NCBI RefSeq assembly: GCF_022458895.1
Contig: NZ_JAINFL010000003.1
Coordinates: 62,001-126,000 of the forward strand
DNA: 64,000 bases
Source: Roseihalotalea indica
Lineage (GTDB): Bacteria > Bacteroidota > Bacteroidia > Cytophagales > Cyclobacteriaceae
Direction of reading: 5' to 3'
A model generated the notes under the pieces. That model was not told where the DNA came from, did no database searches, and saw only the letters and a list, made by a program, of their open reading frames with translations. The position numbers and the translations under genes are program-made. Below, in pieces: positions 8,920-18,034 of this stretch; position 1 is the stretch's first letter, and each line of letters opens with the position of its first letter.

Positions 8920-9441
8920 ATGCAGCCTGCTTCAATCATCCATATCAGACAAGCGGTGCTAGACGACCTGCCGGAGATCCTTACACTGTTTGTCGGCACT
9001 ATACAGCATACCTGCCAAAATGATTATAATGCCGAGCAAATTGCTGCCTGGACAGCCTCAGTTGACAATAAAAGCCGCTGGCAAGATGCTCTTGCCGATC
9101 AATATTTTCTGGTAGCAGAAATTGATAACAAACTCGTAGGGTTTTCCTCACTAGAGCATGGCAACTACCTCGATTTTATGTATGTGCATTATGCTTACGA
9201 AAGGCGCGGCATTGCTCATACTCTGTATCAGGCTATAGAAACAGAAGCGCGGCGGCTCGGTAGCACATTCATTACCGCCTACGTTAGCAAAACGGCACGC
9301 TCTTTTTTTGAGAAACAAGGATTCAAAATGGTGAAAGAAAATAAGAATCTCATTCGTAGTGTAGAGCTCATTAATTATAGGATGATCAAAAACATCGAGA
9401 GCCTACCGCTTACTCTATACCAACAAACAGAAAAGACATAA
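8920..9441 (+). CDS. GNAT-family N-acetyltransferase
   Basis: Acetyl-CoA-dependent acyltransferase of 173 residues; acceptor unknown. The GNAT core is visible as IRQAVLDDLPEILTLF (N-terminal strand and helix), FLVAEIDNKLVGFSSLE, FMYVHYAYERRGIAHTLYQAIE (motif A; the acetyl-CoA loop R-R-G-I-A) and FFEKQGFKMVKE near residue 130. The pattern resembles the YafP/PhnO-type putative acetyltransferases with the ending YRMIK. It follows the HAD gene by 40 bp on the same strand and may be read through from it. There is no signal peptide. Confidence 0.9.
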   Translation: MQPASIIHIRQAVLDDLPEILTLFVGTIQHTCQNDYNAEQIAAWTASVDNKSRWQDALADQYFLVAEIDNKLVGFSSLEHGNYLDFMYVHYAYERRGIAHTLYQAIETEARRLGSTFITAYVSKTARSFFEKQGFKMVKENKNLIRSVELINYRMIKNIESLPLTLYQQTEKT

Positions 9442-9552
9442 TTCTGATTTCTTTTAATGACATAACAGGAAATGGATAGCAAGAGACGGGTTCCCTCTAC
9501 GGCTCTCTGCTGATCCTTTAATTCGGTCAATGCATAGTTTAATATTGTAAAG

Positions 9553-9565
9553 TAAACCGATTGCA
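9553..9565. promoter_or_regulatory. Candidate LacI-type operator site 1
   Basis: TAAACCGATTGCA, an imperfect CG-centred palindrome sharing AACCGATTGC with the site at 10048. Lies 577 bp before the xylanase start. The assignment to a LacI-family regulator rests on the CG-centred shape only. Confidence 0.3.
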
Positions 9566-9680
9566 TTAGAATGTGAGTTATTCATTAAATTAGCTATCTG
9601 ATTTATGTTATCGCAAAATTGCTTAGGTGGCTTTCGAAGTAAAGGTATGATTGTGCCAAAATGATTAAATCCGGTTACTT

Positions 9681-9695
9681 GTAACAATCGGTAAC
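9681..9695. promoter_or_regulatory. Candidate LacI-type operator site 2
   Basis: GTAACAATCGGTAAC, whose reverse complement contains ACCGATTG, the same core as the other two sites but in the opposite orientation. Outer GTAAC repeats are direct rather than inverted. Confidence 0.3.
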
Positions 9696-10047
9696 AAATA
9701 GTCTTTCTATAACCGCCTGGTATTTACTAGCGCATCATTTTTATCAGTATAAGTGTTAACTTATTGAAGTTACCGAGAGTCAGTTTCTGCAGTGCGCCAT
9801 GCGGTAAGCGTGAATGAGTGTGTAAAAAATTGATTATCAGTGGTCTACAAAATACACTATTAAAGTAATATATCCATTCACATACTAACAACGCTCCTAC
9901 AGTATATCCATACCTAAATGCGTAATCATAGCATTAGCTGTTATTTACAATTATCGCTGCTCAATTTCCTTGGTAGATATTTGCGTACTCAGTAGCTAAG
10001 AATACTTATACAGCAAAAGATGAAGTAAAATTTTTGCAAAATAAAAT

Positions 10048-10059
10048 GCAACCGATTGC
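10048..10059. promoter_or_regulatory. Candidate LacI-type operator site 3, overlapping the promoter
   Basis: GCAACCGATTGC, a 12-bp palindrome with two mismatched positions around a central CG (GCAAyCGrTTGC). It overlaps the upstream element of the promoter proposed for the xylanase, the position expected for a repressor site. Confidence 0.45.
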
Positions 10060-10086
10060 GTAATTGAATTGCGTTCCTTATCTTGA
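10055..10086 (+). promoter_or_regulatory. Candidate Bacteroidota promoter of the xylanase gene
   Basis: ATTG (10055-10058), 20 bp spacer, then TATCTTGA (10079-10086). This resembles the Bacteroidota housekeeping pattern TTTG-N19/21-TAnnTTTG, with mismatches in both boxes. It lies 55 bp before the ATG at 10142. Confidence 0.35.
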
Positions 10087-10141
10087 CCAAAGAGAAAATT
10101 ATCATTCTCTCAATTTTTAGTCAACATAACAACCTAAAACT

Positions 10142-13100
10142 ATGAGTTATGCAATGAGATTTTTACTTTTTCTTCTGTCTTTTTCTTTAGGGAATGTGTA
10201 CCACCTCACCGCTCAAAACCTGATAACCAATGGTGGTTTTGAAAATGATCTGGCTAGTTGGTGGACGGATGCAGCTAACGGTTCAGAAGCTGCTTTTGCA
10301 GTAATTACAGATGATGCCACGGAAGGCAATAAAGCGCTCAATATAGAGGTGGTCACACCTGGCGCAAACCCCTGGGATGTGCAGGCTGTCAACGATGCCT
10401 GGGCCTCGGAAACGGGAGAAATCTATACCCTAAATTTTCAGGCAAAGGCGACCGCCGCTGGTGGCAGTTTTAAGGTCATCATGCAATCAAGCAGTTCTTA
10501 TGCCGAGCAGATTTTTACGTTAACTGAAGCCTGGGAAACCTATGAATGGACATTCTCCGCCCAAGACGATGGGCTGGAGTTGAAACTTCATTTCCCGAAT
10601 GCCGGGAATTTTTATGTAGATGGCTTCAGCATACCCGATGAGGGAGAACAGCCCACGACCGAAGAACTGGTACTGAACGGGGGCTTTGAAGAAGGTAATG
10701 GCAACAGTTTCAATAACTGGTGGTTGGGTGCCGGAAGCGGCTCGGCTACCTTTGCCGAGTCAACAGACGATGTGGTAGCCGGTGAGCGAGCCTTCATGGT
10801 TACCATTGATGCCTTAGGAGCAAATCCCTGGGATATTCAGGCGGTGAACGATGCCTGGCCTTCAGTAAGCGGGGAAGAGTATACATTGAGCTTTCAGGCC
10901 AAATCAGCAACTTCGGGTGGAAGCTTTAAAGCAGTTATGCAGATTGGTGCTTCATATGCTGAGCAAGTCTTTACGGTTACGGATACCTGGGAGGAATATG
11001 AGTGGACCTTCACCGCTCAGGCAGACGGACTAGAATTAAAATTTCAGTTTCTTTCTACCGGAACATTCTATCTGGATGAAGTTTCCATCCCCGGCGAAGC
11101 AATTTCCGACGAGTACTTACCGATCATCGTAGAAGCTGAATCCGGCACTGTTGCCGCTCCGTCTGATCCGCCGGTGTTTGAAACCCTGACTGAAGATGAC
11201 TTTACTTTCGTTCGGGTGCAGCAAGACTTTGCCGATACCCAATTCCCCGGTAATGCCGATCACGTGATCAGCTACACCGTTGAGTTTCCCCGGGCAGGCA
11301 CGTACGACCTGTATGCTCGGCTGCGGGTAGGGGCTGGCAACTTTAGCGACGATAGTTTCTACTATGGCAATGGTCTGGGCGAGAAAGCAGTCGATAATGG
11401 CGATGACTGGATTACTGTAAACGGACTAGCCGCCGGAGGGCACACCGACCCGGATGAGATTGTAACCGGAGGAGGGAGCGAAGCCAATGAAGTATGGAAA
11501 TGGCTCAAGCTCTCCGATTATGCCGGTCAGGGTGAAGCGCCCATACAAATTGTGGTGCCGGAAGGTAGTTTGAGCCAGACCTTTCAGATCGGTAGCCGGG
11601 AGAACGGACTGGACTTTGACAAGTTCGCGTTTGGTGCCGATAGCGTATTTTTCACCGTAGAGAATCTGGATAATGGCGAAGCGGGAAGTACTGTTCCGCC
11701 ACCGCCGCCTTTTACTCCCACCGGCCCGCCTATTGCGCAGGGTCAGGATAAGTTTTTGGGAAATGTGTACAGCAATGCTCAACGGCCTTTCTTTGAAAAC
11801 TACTGGAACCAGGTAACCCCGGAGAATGCCGGTAAGTGGGGCAGCGTGGAAGGCACTCGAGACGTAATGAACTGGACTCAGCTTGATTCAGCCTATGCTC
11901 TGGCCAAAAACAATGGTTTTCTGTTCCGCTTCCACGTGTTGATATGGGGAAGCCAGCAGCCAGGTTGGATTGATGAACTCACCCCGGCCGAGCAATTAGA
12001 GGAAATTGAAGAATGGATGTCGCTGGTGGCCGAGCGTTACCCTGACATTGACTTTATAGAAGTGGTAAACGAGCCTTTGCATCAGCCGCCGAGCTACATT
12101 GAGGCTTTGGGTGGAAGTGGCGAAACCGGCTGGGACTGGATTCTCAACTCATTCCGCCTGGCTAAGCAGTATTTTCCGAATACTCCGTTGATAATGAACG
12201 ATTACAGCATTTTTAATGATGGTAACGCCACCACTACCTATCTGGAGATCATAGAGTTGTTACAGGCCGAAGACCTGATTGACATTATCGGTGAACAGGG
12301 CCATGCCTTCTCTACCCGCGGACCGGTATCTACTCTGGTAGAAAATCTAGACCGATTAGCGGCTACCGGCCTGCCCATCCAGATTACCGAATTTGATATT
12401 GACGGACCCACCGATGAGGTGCAGTTACAGGATTATCAGCGCATCTTTCCGCCTCTCTGGGAGCACCCGGCCGTAATGGGAATTACGCTGTGGGGATGGA
12501 AGCCCGGCCACTGGCGCACCGCCCAGGGAGCTTATATTGCGCTGGAAAACGGTTACGAGCGTCCGGCACTCGTCTGGCTGCGGGCTTACGTAAGCAACAG
12601 CGCCCCGGAAGCCAGTTTTACCGCTACTCCTACCGAAGGTTTTGCGCCGTTAGAAGTTGCTTTTGATGCCTCATCCTCCACCGATGCTAACGAGGGCGAT
12701 ATATTAACCTATTCCTGGGATTTTGGCGATGGAACCACTGCTACCGGGGTAACCGCTGAACATACGTACACCACCGTAGGCGAATATACCGCTACCCTCA
12801 TTGTGACCGACAGTCTCAACGATGCTGACACCACATCTACTTTGATCTCGGTGGCCTCACCGCTGAAGGTGCAGTACAAAGTGCTGAAAGGCAAATGGTT
12901 GGCCGAAGACCTGTTTATCTGGCCCTTTCTGCGCATTGTGAATGAAGGAACCACAGCGGTACCCTACGATGAACTGGTAGTGCGCTACTGGTATACCCGA
13001 GAAAGCGATCCGTTATTCAGATCATGGGATAAAGAGGGGCAATACTTCCGGGTAGATTATGCTGATATAGGCCGGAAAAACGTGAACGGCTCATTTGTGG

Positions 13101-13666
13101 AATTAACCGATCCGGTAGAAGGAGCAGACCACTACTTAGAAATCAGTTTTACCTCTTCGGCGATGCTAGCGCCGGACACGCACAGCGGCACCATACTCAC
13201 TCGTTCGTATAACGCCAACCTGGGCCGCTACAATGAGTGGGATGATTACTCATACGGTGCCTCTAACGAAGACTTTACTGACTGGGAGAAGATCACCCTG
13301 TACCGAAAACAGGAAGACGGTAGTCTGCAATTGCTATGGGGAACCGAACCGGCAGGAGCACCGGCAGCCCGCACCGAAACACTTGCTACCAAGGAAGCAC
13401 CTGAGGCTACTACCAGTGAGGGGGTGGACCGCTGGAATGTGTACCCGAACCCGACACCCGGTGGCAACTTTACTATTGAAGGAAATGGGCTGGCACCTGG
13501 AGAATCAGCGCAGATTCAACTCATTGACTTTGAGGGGAAAGAAGTGTTTTCTCAAAAAATATATCAACGGCTAAACGTTGACAACCAGAAGCTTGAGCCC
13601 GGCCTCTATATCCTCAGAATTATTAGTGAGGATGGAGTAGCAGTGAAAAAGCTGAAGGTGGAATAA
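10142..13666 (+). CDS. Multidomain GH10 endo-1,4-beta-xylanase secreted by the type IX system
   Basis: Secreted enzyme that cleaves the xylan backbone. Domain order over 1174 residues: signal peptide (1-22); two tandem homologous carbohydrate-binding modules of the CBM4/9 type (about 25-170 and 176-321, sharing NPWD-QAVNDAW and YEWTF-AQ-DGLELK); a CBM35/6-like module beginning IIVEAESGT (about 328-500); a proline linker (517-530); the GH10 barrel (about 535-818) with acid/base Glu644 in VVNEPLH and nucleophile Glu750 in QITEFDID; a PKD domain (about 820-904); a CBM3-type cellulose-binding domain (about 907-1067, VQYKV...FLRIVN, LEISF); and a type IX sorting domain (about 1097-1174, VYPNPTPGGNF). 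The combination points to attack on xylan embedded in cellulose. It has its own promoter region and terminator and no neighbouring SusCD. Confidence 0.97.
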   Translation: MSYAMRFLLFLLSFSLGNVYHLTAQNLITNGGFENDLASWWTDAANGSEAAFAVITDDATEGNKALNIEVVTPGANPWDVQAVNDAWASETGEIYTLNFQAKATAAGGSFKVIMQSSSSYAEQIFTLTEAWETYEWTFSAQDDGLELKLHFPNAGNFYVDGFSIPDEGEQPTTEELVLNGGFEEGNGNSFNNWWLGAGSGSATFAESTDDVVAGERAFMVTIDALGANPWDIQAVNDAWPSVSGEEYTLSFQAKSATSGGSFKAVMQIGASYAEQVFTVTDTWEEYEWTFTAQADGLELKFQFLSTGTFYLDEVSIPGEAISDEYLPIIVEAESGTVAAPSDPPVFETLTEDDFTFVRVQQDFADTQFPGNADHVISYTVEFPRAGTYDLYARLRVGAGNFSDDSFYYGNGLGEKAVDNGDDWITVNGLAAGGHTDPDEIVTGGGSEANEVWKWLKLSDYAGQGEAPIQIVVPEGSLSQTFQIGSRENGLDFDKFAFGADSVFFTVENLDNGEAGSTVPPPPPFTPTGPPIAQGQDKFLGNVYSNAQRPFFENYWNQVTPENAGKWGSVEGTRDVMNWTQLDSAYALAKNNGFLFRFHVLIWGSQQPGWIDELTPAEQLEEIEEWMSLVAERYPDIDFIEVVNEPLHQPPSYIEALGGSGETGWDWILNSFRLAKQYFPNTPLIMNDYSIFNDGNATTTYLEIIELLQAEDLIDIIGEQGHAFSTRGPVSTLVENLDRLAATGLPIQITEFDIDGPTDEVQLQDYQRIFPPLWEHPAVMGITLWGWKPGHWRTAQGAYIALENGYERPALVWLRAYVSNSAPEASFTATPTEGFAPLEVAFDASSSTDANEGDILTYSWDFGDGTTATGVTAEHTYTTVGEYTATLIVTDSLNDADTTSTLISVASPLKVQYKVLKGKWLAEDLFIWPFLRIVNEGTTAVPYDELVVRYWYTRESDPLFRSWDKEGQYFRVDYADIGRKNVNGSFVELTDPVEGADHYLEISFTSSAMLAPDTHSGTILTRSYNANLGRYNEWDDYSYGASNEDFTDWEKITLYRKQEDGSLQLLWGTEPAGAPAARTETLATKEAPEATTSEGVDRWNVYPNPTPGGNFTIEGNGLAPGESAQIQLIDFEGKEVFSQKIYQRLNVDNQKLEPGLYILRIISEDGVAVKKLKVE

Positions 13667-13688
13667 CACGCATTGTAAAGCGAGCTAC

Positions 13689-13726
13689 GAAAAGCGGTCT
13701 ACTTCTGGTGATCGCTTTTCTTTTTT
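13689..13726 (+). terminator. Rho-independent terminator of the xylanase gene
   Basis: GAAAAGCG (13689-13696) pairs with CGCTTTTC (13713-13720) around a 16-nt loop, followed by six T residues. It starts 23 bp after the stop codon. Confidence 0.8.
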
Positions 13727-13926
13727 ATGCACAATCAGTCGATGAAAGTTTGCTTATGCTCTAATTATTAGGGTAGCGAAGGGGCATACCGGCAATGCAT
13801 TTGGTCGATCTACCAGATAGGTAGCTTATACCACGCTATATTTGCTAGCAATGAATTAATGTATGGGGCAGTATTAAGCTAATTATTGAGGGCAAAATTA
13901 TGGTGGGAGTGCTCCAAAGCCTGAGT

Positions 13927-14343
13927 TTATGACTCATAAAACTCTTTTCTAAACACACTCAAGCTTCTTAAATCATCTTCTTCGATGGGCTTAATTATGT
14001 AATCAGAAACCTCAGAATAGCTTTTCGCCTTATTGAAGTCTGCCGGGTCAATTGAAGAGGATACCATGTAAATAGCGATTTTCCTTCGACAATGAGGTTG
14101 AATCTTAGCAAACTCATCCAGAAACTGCCAACCATCCATAATTGGCATGTTAATATCCAACAAGATAATTTCCGGAGCTTTTTCTCCTTGCTCAACAACA
14201 GGTTTTAGATATTTGATGGCATCTTCTCCATTATGAAAGACAAGAAGATTTTCACAGAAATCAACGATTTCCATTAACCTTTTTGCACCGTACACATATA
14301 CGGGGTCATCATCAATAATACAGGCTAGATCTATTTTTTTCAT
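13927..14343 (-). CDS. Single-domain response regulator (receiver)
   Basis: CheY-like protein of 138 residues with no output domain. Start chosen at 14343 (MKKIDLACIIDDDPVY); the alternative at 14373 would lengthen the overlap with the kinase gene. The acidic pocket is IDDDP, the phosphoacceptor Asp is in ILLDINMPIMDGW, the Thr/Ser position is MVSSSID and the conserved Lys is in YIIKPI. This is the Rcp1-like type that often serves PAS-rich kinases. Its start overlaps the last 32 bp of the histidine kinase gene on the same strand, which implies translational coupling and a cognate pair. Confidence 0.94.
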   Translation of the reverse strand: MKKIDLACIIDDDPVYVYGAKRLMEIVDFCENLLVFHNGEDAIKYLKPVVEQGEKAPEIILLDINMPIMDGWQFLDEFAKIQPHCRRKIAIYMVSSSIDPADFNKAKSYSEVSDYIIKPIEEDDLRSLSVFRKEFYES

Positions 14344-16948
14344 AGCAAAAGTATAGTTTAAAGGTTGTGCCAATATCTAAGGTGCTTTCCACTTCTACTT
14401 TTCCACCCATAGCCTCAATCTGGTTTTTTGTAATAAACAATCCTACTCCACGAGCATCGGCATGTTGATGGAAGGTCTTGTAAAGCCCAAAAAGTTTGGC
14501 ACCGTACTTTTCAAGATCGATTCCCAGCCCATTGTCGGCAATGGAAAGTATCAGGTAATCATCGCTTTCTTCCATCCAAATACGGACCATAGGTTTCCGG
14601 TGGGGATGCCTGTATTTTAAAGCATTAGTCAGAAAGTTCAATAAAACACTATCCAGATAAGCCGGATTAAAAATGATATCGGCATCTTCAGGAACATCTA
14701 CTATAATTTCCCCTTCGCTTTTTCGTAAGTCTGCACTAAGGGTGTTGATTGTTTTGTCAAGAAAATGCCTAAGGTGAAGAGTTTCTTTTTTCTGGACGCT
14801 ACTAGTTTGGATTTTTACAACTTCTGTCAGGTGAGTAATAGTTTCAGATAGCGAAGTAGAAATGCCCTTGATGTTCTTCAATAAAAATTGCTTTTCATCT
14901 TCCCGTGTTTCCTCACTCAGAAACTTTAACATCATTTCCAGATTGCCGGTATGTGATCGTAAGTTATGCGACACAATATGAGCAAAGTTCATGAGGCGAC
15001 TATTCTGCTCTTTTACAGTATGATGAGCGTTTTCTAGTCTGCGCTGAGACTCTTTCCGCTCAGTAATGTTTTTAATTTGTGAGACAAAATAAAGTGGCGT
15101 GTTTTGTTCATCTCTAACCAGTGAAACAGCCAACACCACCCATACAATGCTTCCGTTTTTGTGGAAATACCTTTTCTCCATCTGGTAGGTTGCAATTTCA
15201 TTATTGAGCAGCTTTATCACGTAACTTAGGTCAGTTTCCAGGTCATCCGGATGCGTAATATCCTGAAACGTTTTCTGCATCAGCTCTTCCTGGGTGTACC
15301 CAATGATATTGCAGACCTGGGGATTGACTTTTAACCACTTTCCTTCAGTAGAGATCAGAGCCATTCCGATAGCCGCATGCTCGAAGGTTTGTCTGAAACG
15401 TTCTTCACTGTGTGCCAGGCTAAGAGTGGCTAGTTTTTTTTCGGTGATATCAGACGTATATAAAATTAATCCTCCAATTTTGTTCTCAGATCTATACCAG
15501 GGTCTTATATCCCAAGTCAGCCACTGCACTGAACCATCCAACCGTTTGAAGGGAGCTTCATCGCATTGGTTAATAGCACCGCGAAGACACTCCTGGTGAA
15601 TGTCTCTCCATTCATCACTGATTTCCGGAAAAATTTCATAGTGAGAGATGCCAATAATTTCTTTGCCTTGCAGGTGATAATCCTGCATCCATTTTTGAGA
15701 AGCCGCAATGTAGCGCATATCTTTATCTAACATGGCTATGGCCATAGGCGACTGCTCAATAAATATTCTGTTCCGCTCTAGGCTATTCTTAATCTCAATT
15801 TCAGCGCTCTTTTTCTCATCTATGTCCTGAAAAAGACCATACAGTCGAGTACACTTGTCATTTTCAAACTCTGGAATTCCGATGGCTCTTATCCATTTTA
15901 GCTTATTTTTAGTCGTTGCGATTTGCAACTCAACATCGTAAGATTCGCAGTTTTGTATAGCACTATTAACAGCGTTAGTGATTTTTTCGCGATGTTCTTC
16001 AATAAAAAAATTAATGCCCGTCTCTATAGTAGGTTGAAAGGTCTCGTCTACTCCATGAATGTTTCGGGTTACCTGACTCCAGACAGATTGATTTGTACGT
16101 AAGTCCATTTCCCAAGTGCCAATTCGGGCTACCTGGTTGGTTCTCTCTAGTAGGTCTTTGTAGTGCGCTAGCTTTATTTCGTAGTTTTTTCGCTGAGTGA
16201 TATCCTGGATTGAGCCAGACATTTGTAAGGGCAGCCCTTCCGCGGTCTGACTGGTAACTTTTCCTTTGTTCAATACCCAGACCCAATGCCCTGCCTTATG
16301 CTTCATGCGCATTTCGCATTCATAAAACTTCGTTTTGCCCTTTAAGTGTTGCTTTAGTACTTTCTCGTTTCTTTTATAATCATCCGGGTGAATAAGGTTA
16401 AGCCAGGTATCAATGGATTTTGAGGGAAGTTCATCCATTGAGTAGCCAATAATATCAGCCCATCGTTCATTAAAAATAACAGTGCGGGATTGGATATTCA
16501 ATTCCCAGGTACCGGTTTGAGTTCCAGTTAAAATATTATTGAATCTGCGGTTTTGAGATTTTAGTTTTTCTTCAGCCTCCTTTCTCTGGGTGATGTCAAT
16601 ATGGCAACCTAGCATGCGGACAGGGTTAAAATCACTGTCCCATTCTACTACCCTTCCGGTACAGGCTATCCATACAATTGAACCACTTTTGTGAATATAT
16701 CTTACATGTGACTTAAACGGAATTTTGCCTCTACTCGTAACATGAGCATTAAACGCTTGCATTACCATAGGAAAATCCTCAGGGTAAATTAAATTTTCCC
16801 ATATTTCGGGGCTTGGAGATAACTCATGATCTTCATAGCCCAACATCGATTTAAAGGTAGGACAAAGATACCCTGTGTTTTCCACAACATTCAAATCCCA
16901 ATAGCCAACAGGAAAATCTTCTAAAATAGCCTGTGGTATGTTTTCCAT
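14312..16948 (-). CDS. Cytoplasmic five-PAS sensor histidine kinase
   Basis: Soluble sensor kinase of 878 residues without membrane segments. Five consecutive PAS/PAC units are visible, each ending in a D-I-T-x-R/E-K type PAC signature (HIDITQRKEAEE, SIQDITQRKNYE, LFQDIDEKKSAE, YTSDITEKKLAT, IKNITERKESQ), covering roughly residues 5-640. Then follow the dimerisation/phosphoacceptor helix (FAHIVSHNLRSHTGNL, the first His of SHNLRSH being the likely site) and the ATPase domain (N box NFLTNALKYR, G1 box DNGLGI, G2 box GVGLFITK). The signal is unknown; PAS repeats may bind small ligands or a cofactor. The partner is the overlapping receiver protein at 13927-14343. Confidence 0.96.
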   Translation of the reverse strand: MENIPQAILEDFPVGYWDLNVVENTGYLCPTFKSMLGYEDHELSPSPEIWENLIYPEDFPMVMQAFNAHVTSRGKIPFKSHVRYIHKSGSIVWIACTGRVVEWDSDFNPVRMLGCHIDITQRKEAEEKLKSQNRRFNNILTGTQTGTWELNIQSRTVIFNERWADIIGYSMDELPSKSIDTWLNLIHPDDYKRNEKVLKQHLKGKTKFYECEMRMKHKAGHWVWVLNKGKVTSQTAEGLPLQMSGSIQDITQRKNYEIKLAHYKDLLERTNQVARIGTWEMDLRTNQSVWSQVTRNIHGVDETFQPTIETGINFFIEEHREKITNAVNSAIQNCESYDVELQIATTKNKLKWIRAIGIPEFENDKCTRLYGLFQDIDEKKSAEIEIKNSLERNRIFIEQSPMAIAMLDKDMRYIAASQKWMQDYHLQGKEIIGISHYEIFPEISDEWRDIHQECLRGAINQCDEAPFKRLDGSVQWLTWDIRPWYRSENKIGGLILYTSDITEKKLATLSLAHSEERFRQTFEHAAIGMALISTEGKWLKVNPQVCNIIGYTQEELMQKTFQDITHPDDLETDLSYVIKLLNNEIATYQMEKRYFHKNGSIVWVVLAVSLVRDEQNTPLYFVSQIKNITERKESQRRLENAHHTVKEQNSRLMNFAHIVSHNLRSHTGNLEMMLKFLSEETREDEKQFLLKNIKGISTSLSETITHLTEVVKIQTSSVQKKETLHLRHFLDKTINTLSADLRKSEGEIIVDVPEDADIIFNPAYLDSVLLNFLTNALKYRHPHRKPMVRIWMEESDDYLILSIADNGLGIDLEKYGAKLFGLYKTFHQHADARGVGLFITKNQIEAMGGKVEVESTLDIGTTFKLYFCYEKNRSSLYY

Positions 16949-17342
16949 GTAAAGGTTAATAAAAAGCTAGTACTATTTAACGGGCGAGGAGGCTTGCTAA
17001 AAGAAAAGCAAAATTTCTTACACAAAAATTAAGGAAAGAGCAGTAAATGAAAAATCTATCTTTCGTTGGTTTCTTACCCAAGGGTTTTTACTTATATTAA
17101 TGGTATAAGATACCTGATGATGTAAAGTAAGATGGCTACAAGGTCAGTATTACCTTCTGGTATGAACTAAATACGCTTAATCAATTTATTGATCTGACTT
17201 TTTAGAGGAACGCCTTATTCGCGAACTATTATAGAAAGAAACGAGCTGGGAAAGTGAGCCTTGAAAAATTAGAGTAATATTCTCTCCTCGGCCAATTTGG
17301 AAGAGACTATTATAAAAGGCAACTTCACCGAAAAATGCATCG
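16949..17342. other. 394-bp gap between divergent kinase and lspA genes
   Basis: AT-rich and without a credible gene. It should hold the promoters of the PAS kinase (minus) and lspA (plus). No convincing box or repeat was identified. Confidence 0.5.
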
Positions 17343-17852
17343 ATGTTTAGAAAAATACGTTTATCCCGCACTATATTTATTCTGTCATTGGTCATTATAA
17401 ATGTAGGCTGCGATCAGGTATCAAAATCCATTGTTCGAGAACGGGTGGAATACCATGACTATATTGAAGTCATTCAGGATTATATGACTCTTACCAAGGT
17501 AGAAAATAGTGGTGCCTTCTTAGGCATGGGTTCAGATCTTCATCCTGGCCTGAGAACTATTGTTATGCTGATTCTTCCGGCCATTGCTCTGACAATCATG
17601 CTTTTTCTGTTAATTTATAAAACATCCCTTCCATCTGCTATGATCATCGGGATTTGCTTTATGCTGGGAGGTGGGATTGGTAATATTATTGATCGTTTTC
17701 GGTATGGTGCGGTAACCGATTTTTTGCATATAGATCTGGGGCTCTTTCAGACTGGCATCTTTAATCTGGCGGATGTCTCCATCATGATCGGTGCCAGCAT
17801 GCTGTTTATTTACACCCTTGTTCACAAAAACAAACCGGAACAGCAGACATGA
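17343..17852 (+). CDS. lspA: Lipoprotein signal peptidase (signal peptidase II)
   Basis: Inner-membrane aspartyl protease that removes the signal peptide from diacylglyceryl-modified prolipoproteins. The 169 residues contain four membrane segments. Family signatures are all present: VGCDQVSK after TM1, VENSGAFLGMGS, GGGIGNIIDRFRYGAVTDFLH (first catalytic Asp in IIDR) and FNLADVSI (second catalytic Asp). Length is normal for the family. It stands alone; it would serve the many lipoproteins encoded in this window (SusD, GH43, GH51, LpoB-like). Start at 17343 gives the expected short cytoplasmic N-terminus MFRKIRLSR. Confidence 0.97.
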   Translation: MFRKIRLSRTIFILSLVIINVGCDQVSKSIVRERVEYHDYIEVIQDYMTLTKVENSGAFLGMGSDLHPGLRTIVMLILPAIALTIMLFLLIYKTSLPSAMIIGICFMLGGGIGNIIDRFRYGAVTDFLHIDLGLFQTGIFNLADVSIMIGASMLFIYTLVHKNKPEQQT

Positions 17853-17887
17853 GCAGAAAACCGGGGTGCTTTAATCGTGAGGGCGTG

Positions 17888-17910
17888 CCACGGTTGGCAG
17901 CAGACCGTGG
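17888..17910. terminator. Hairpin downstream of lspA
   Basis: Perfect 7-bp inverted repeat CCACGGT / ACCGTGG with a 9-nt loop, 36 bp after the lspA stop. No T tract follows, so a terminator role is uncertain. Confidence 0.35.
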
Positions 17911-18009
17911 AAGGCTATGGGTTCGAGCAAATGCTTACGGCTACCTGCCTGCCACTAACTAGTTTCTCTCGTAGCCCGTCAATTTGCTTTTGACAAAACA
18001 TTAGGAAGC

Positions 18010-18034
18010 GGGAGGCCATTGGCTACTGCCTCCC
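18010..18034. repeat. Short inverted repeat in lspA/fusion-gene gap
   Basis: Perfect 7-bp inverted repeat GGGAGGC / GCCTCCC with an 11-nt loop. Function unknown. Confidence 0.35.

Larger units (their letters stand above)
9442..10141. other. 700-bp non-coding region upstream of the xylanase
   Basis: No convincing gene on either strand; short open frames here lack family features. The region is AT-rich and carries three copies of a CG-centred sequence with core ACCGATTG, annotated separately, the last of which overlaps a promoter-like sequence just upstream of the xylanase gene. The length and content suggest a regulated promoter region. Confidence 0.6.

Noticed and set aside
9375..9687. Two overlapping short minus-strand open frames downstream of the GNAT gene
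   Set aside because: No family-like motifs, no good start site, and they overlap the 3' end of a real gene or the operator-like sites; treated as non-coding.
17186..17395. Minus-strand 69-residue open frame before lspA
   Set aside because: It overlaps the start of lspA and has no recognisable domain.
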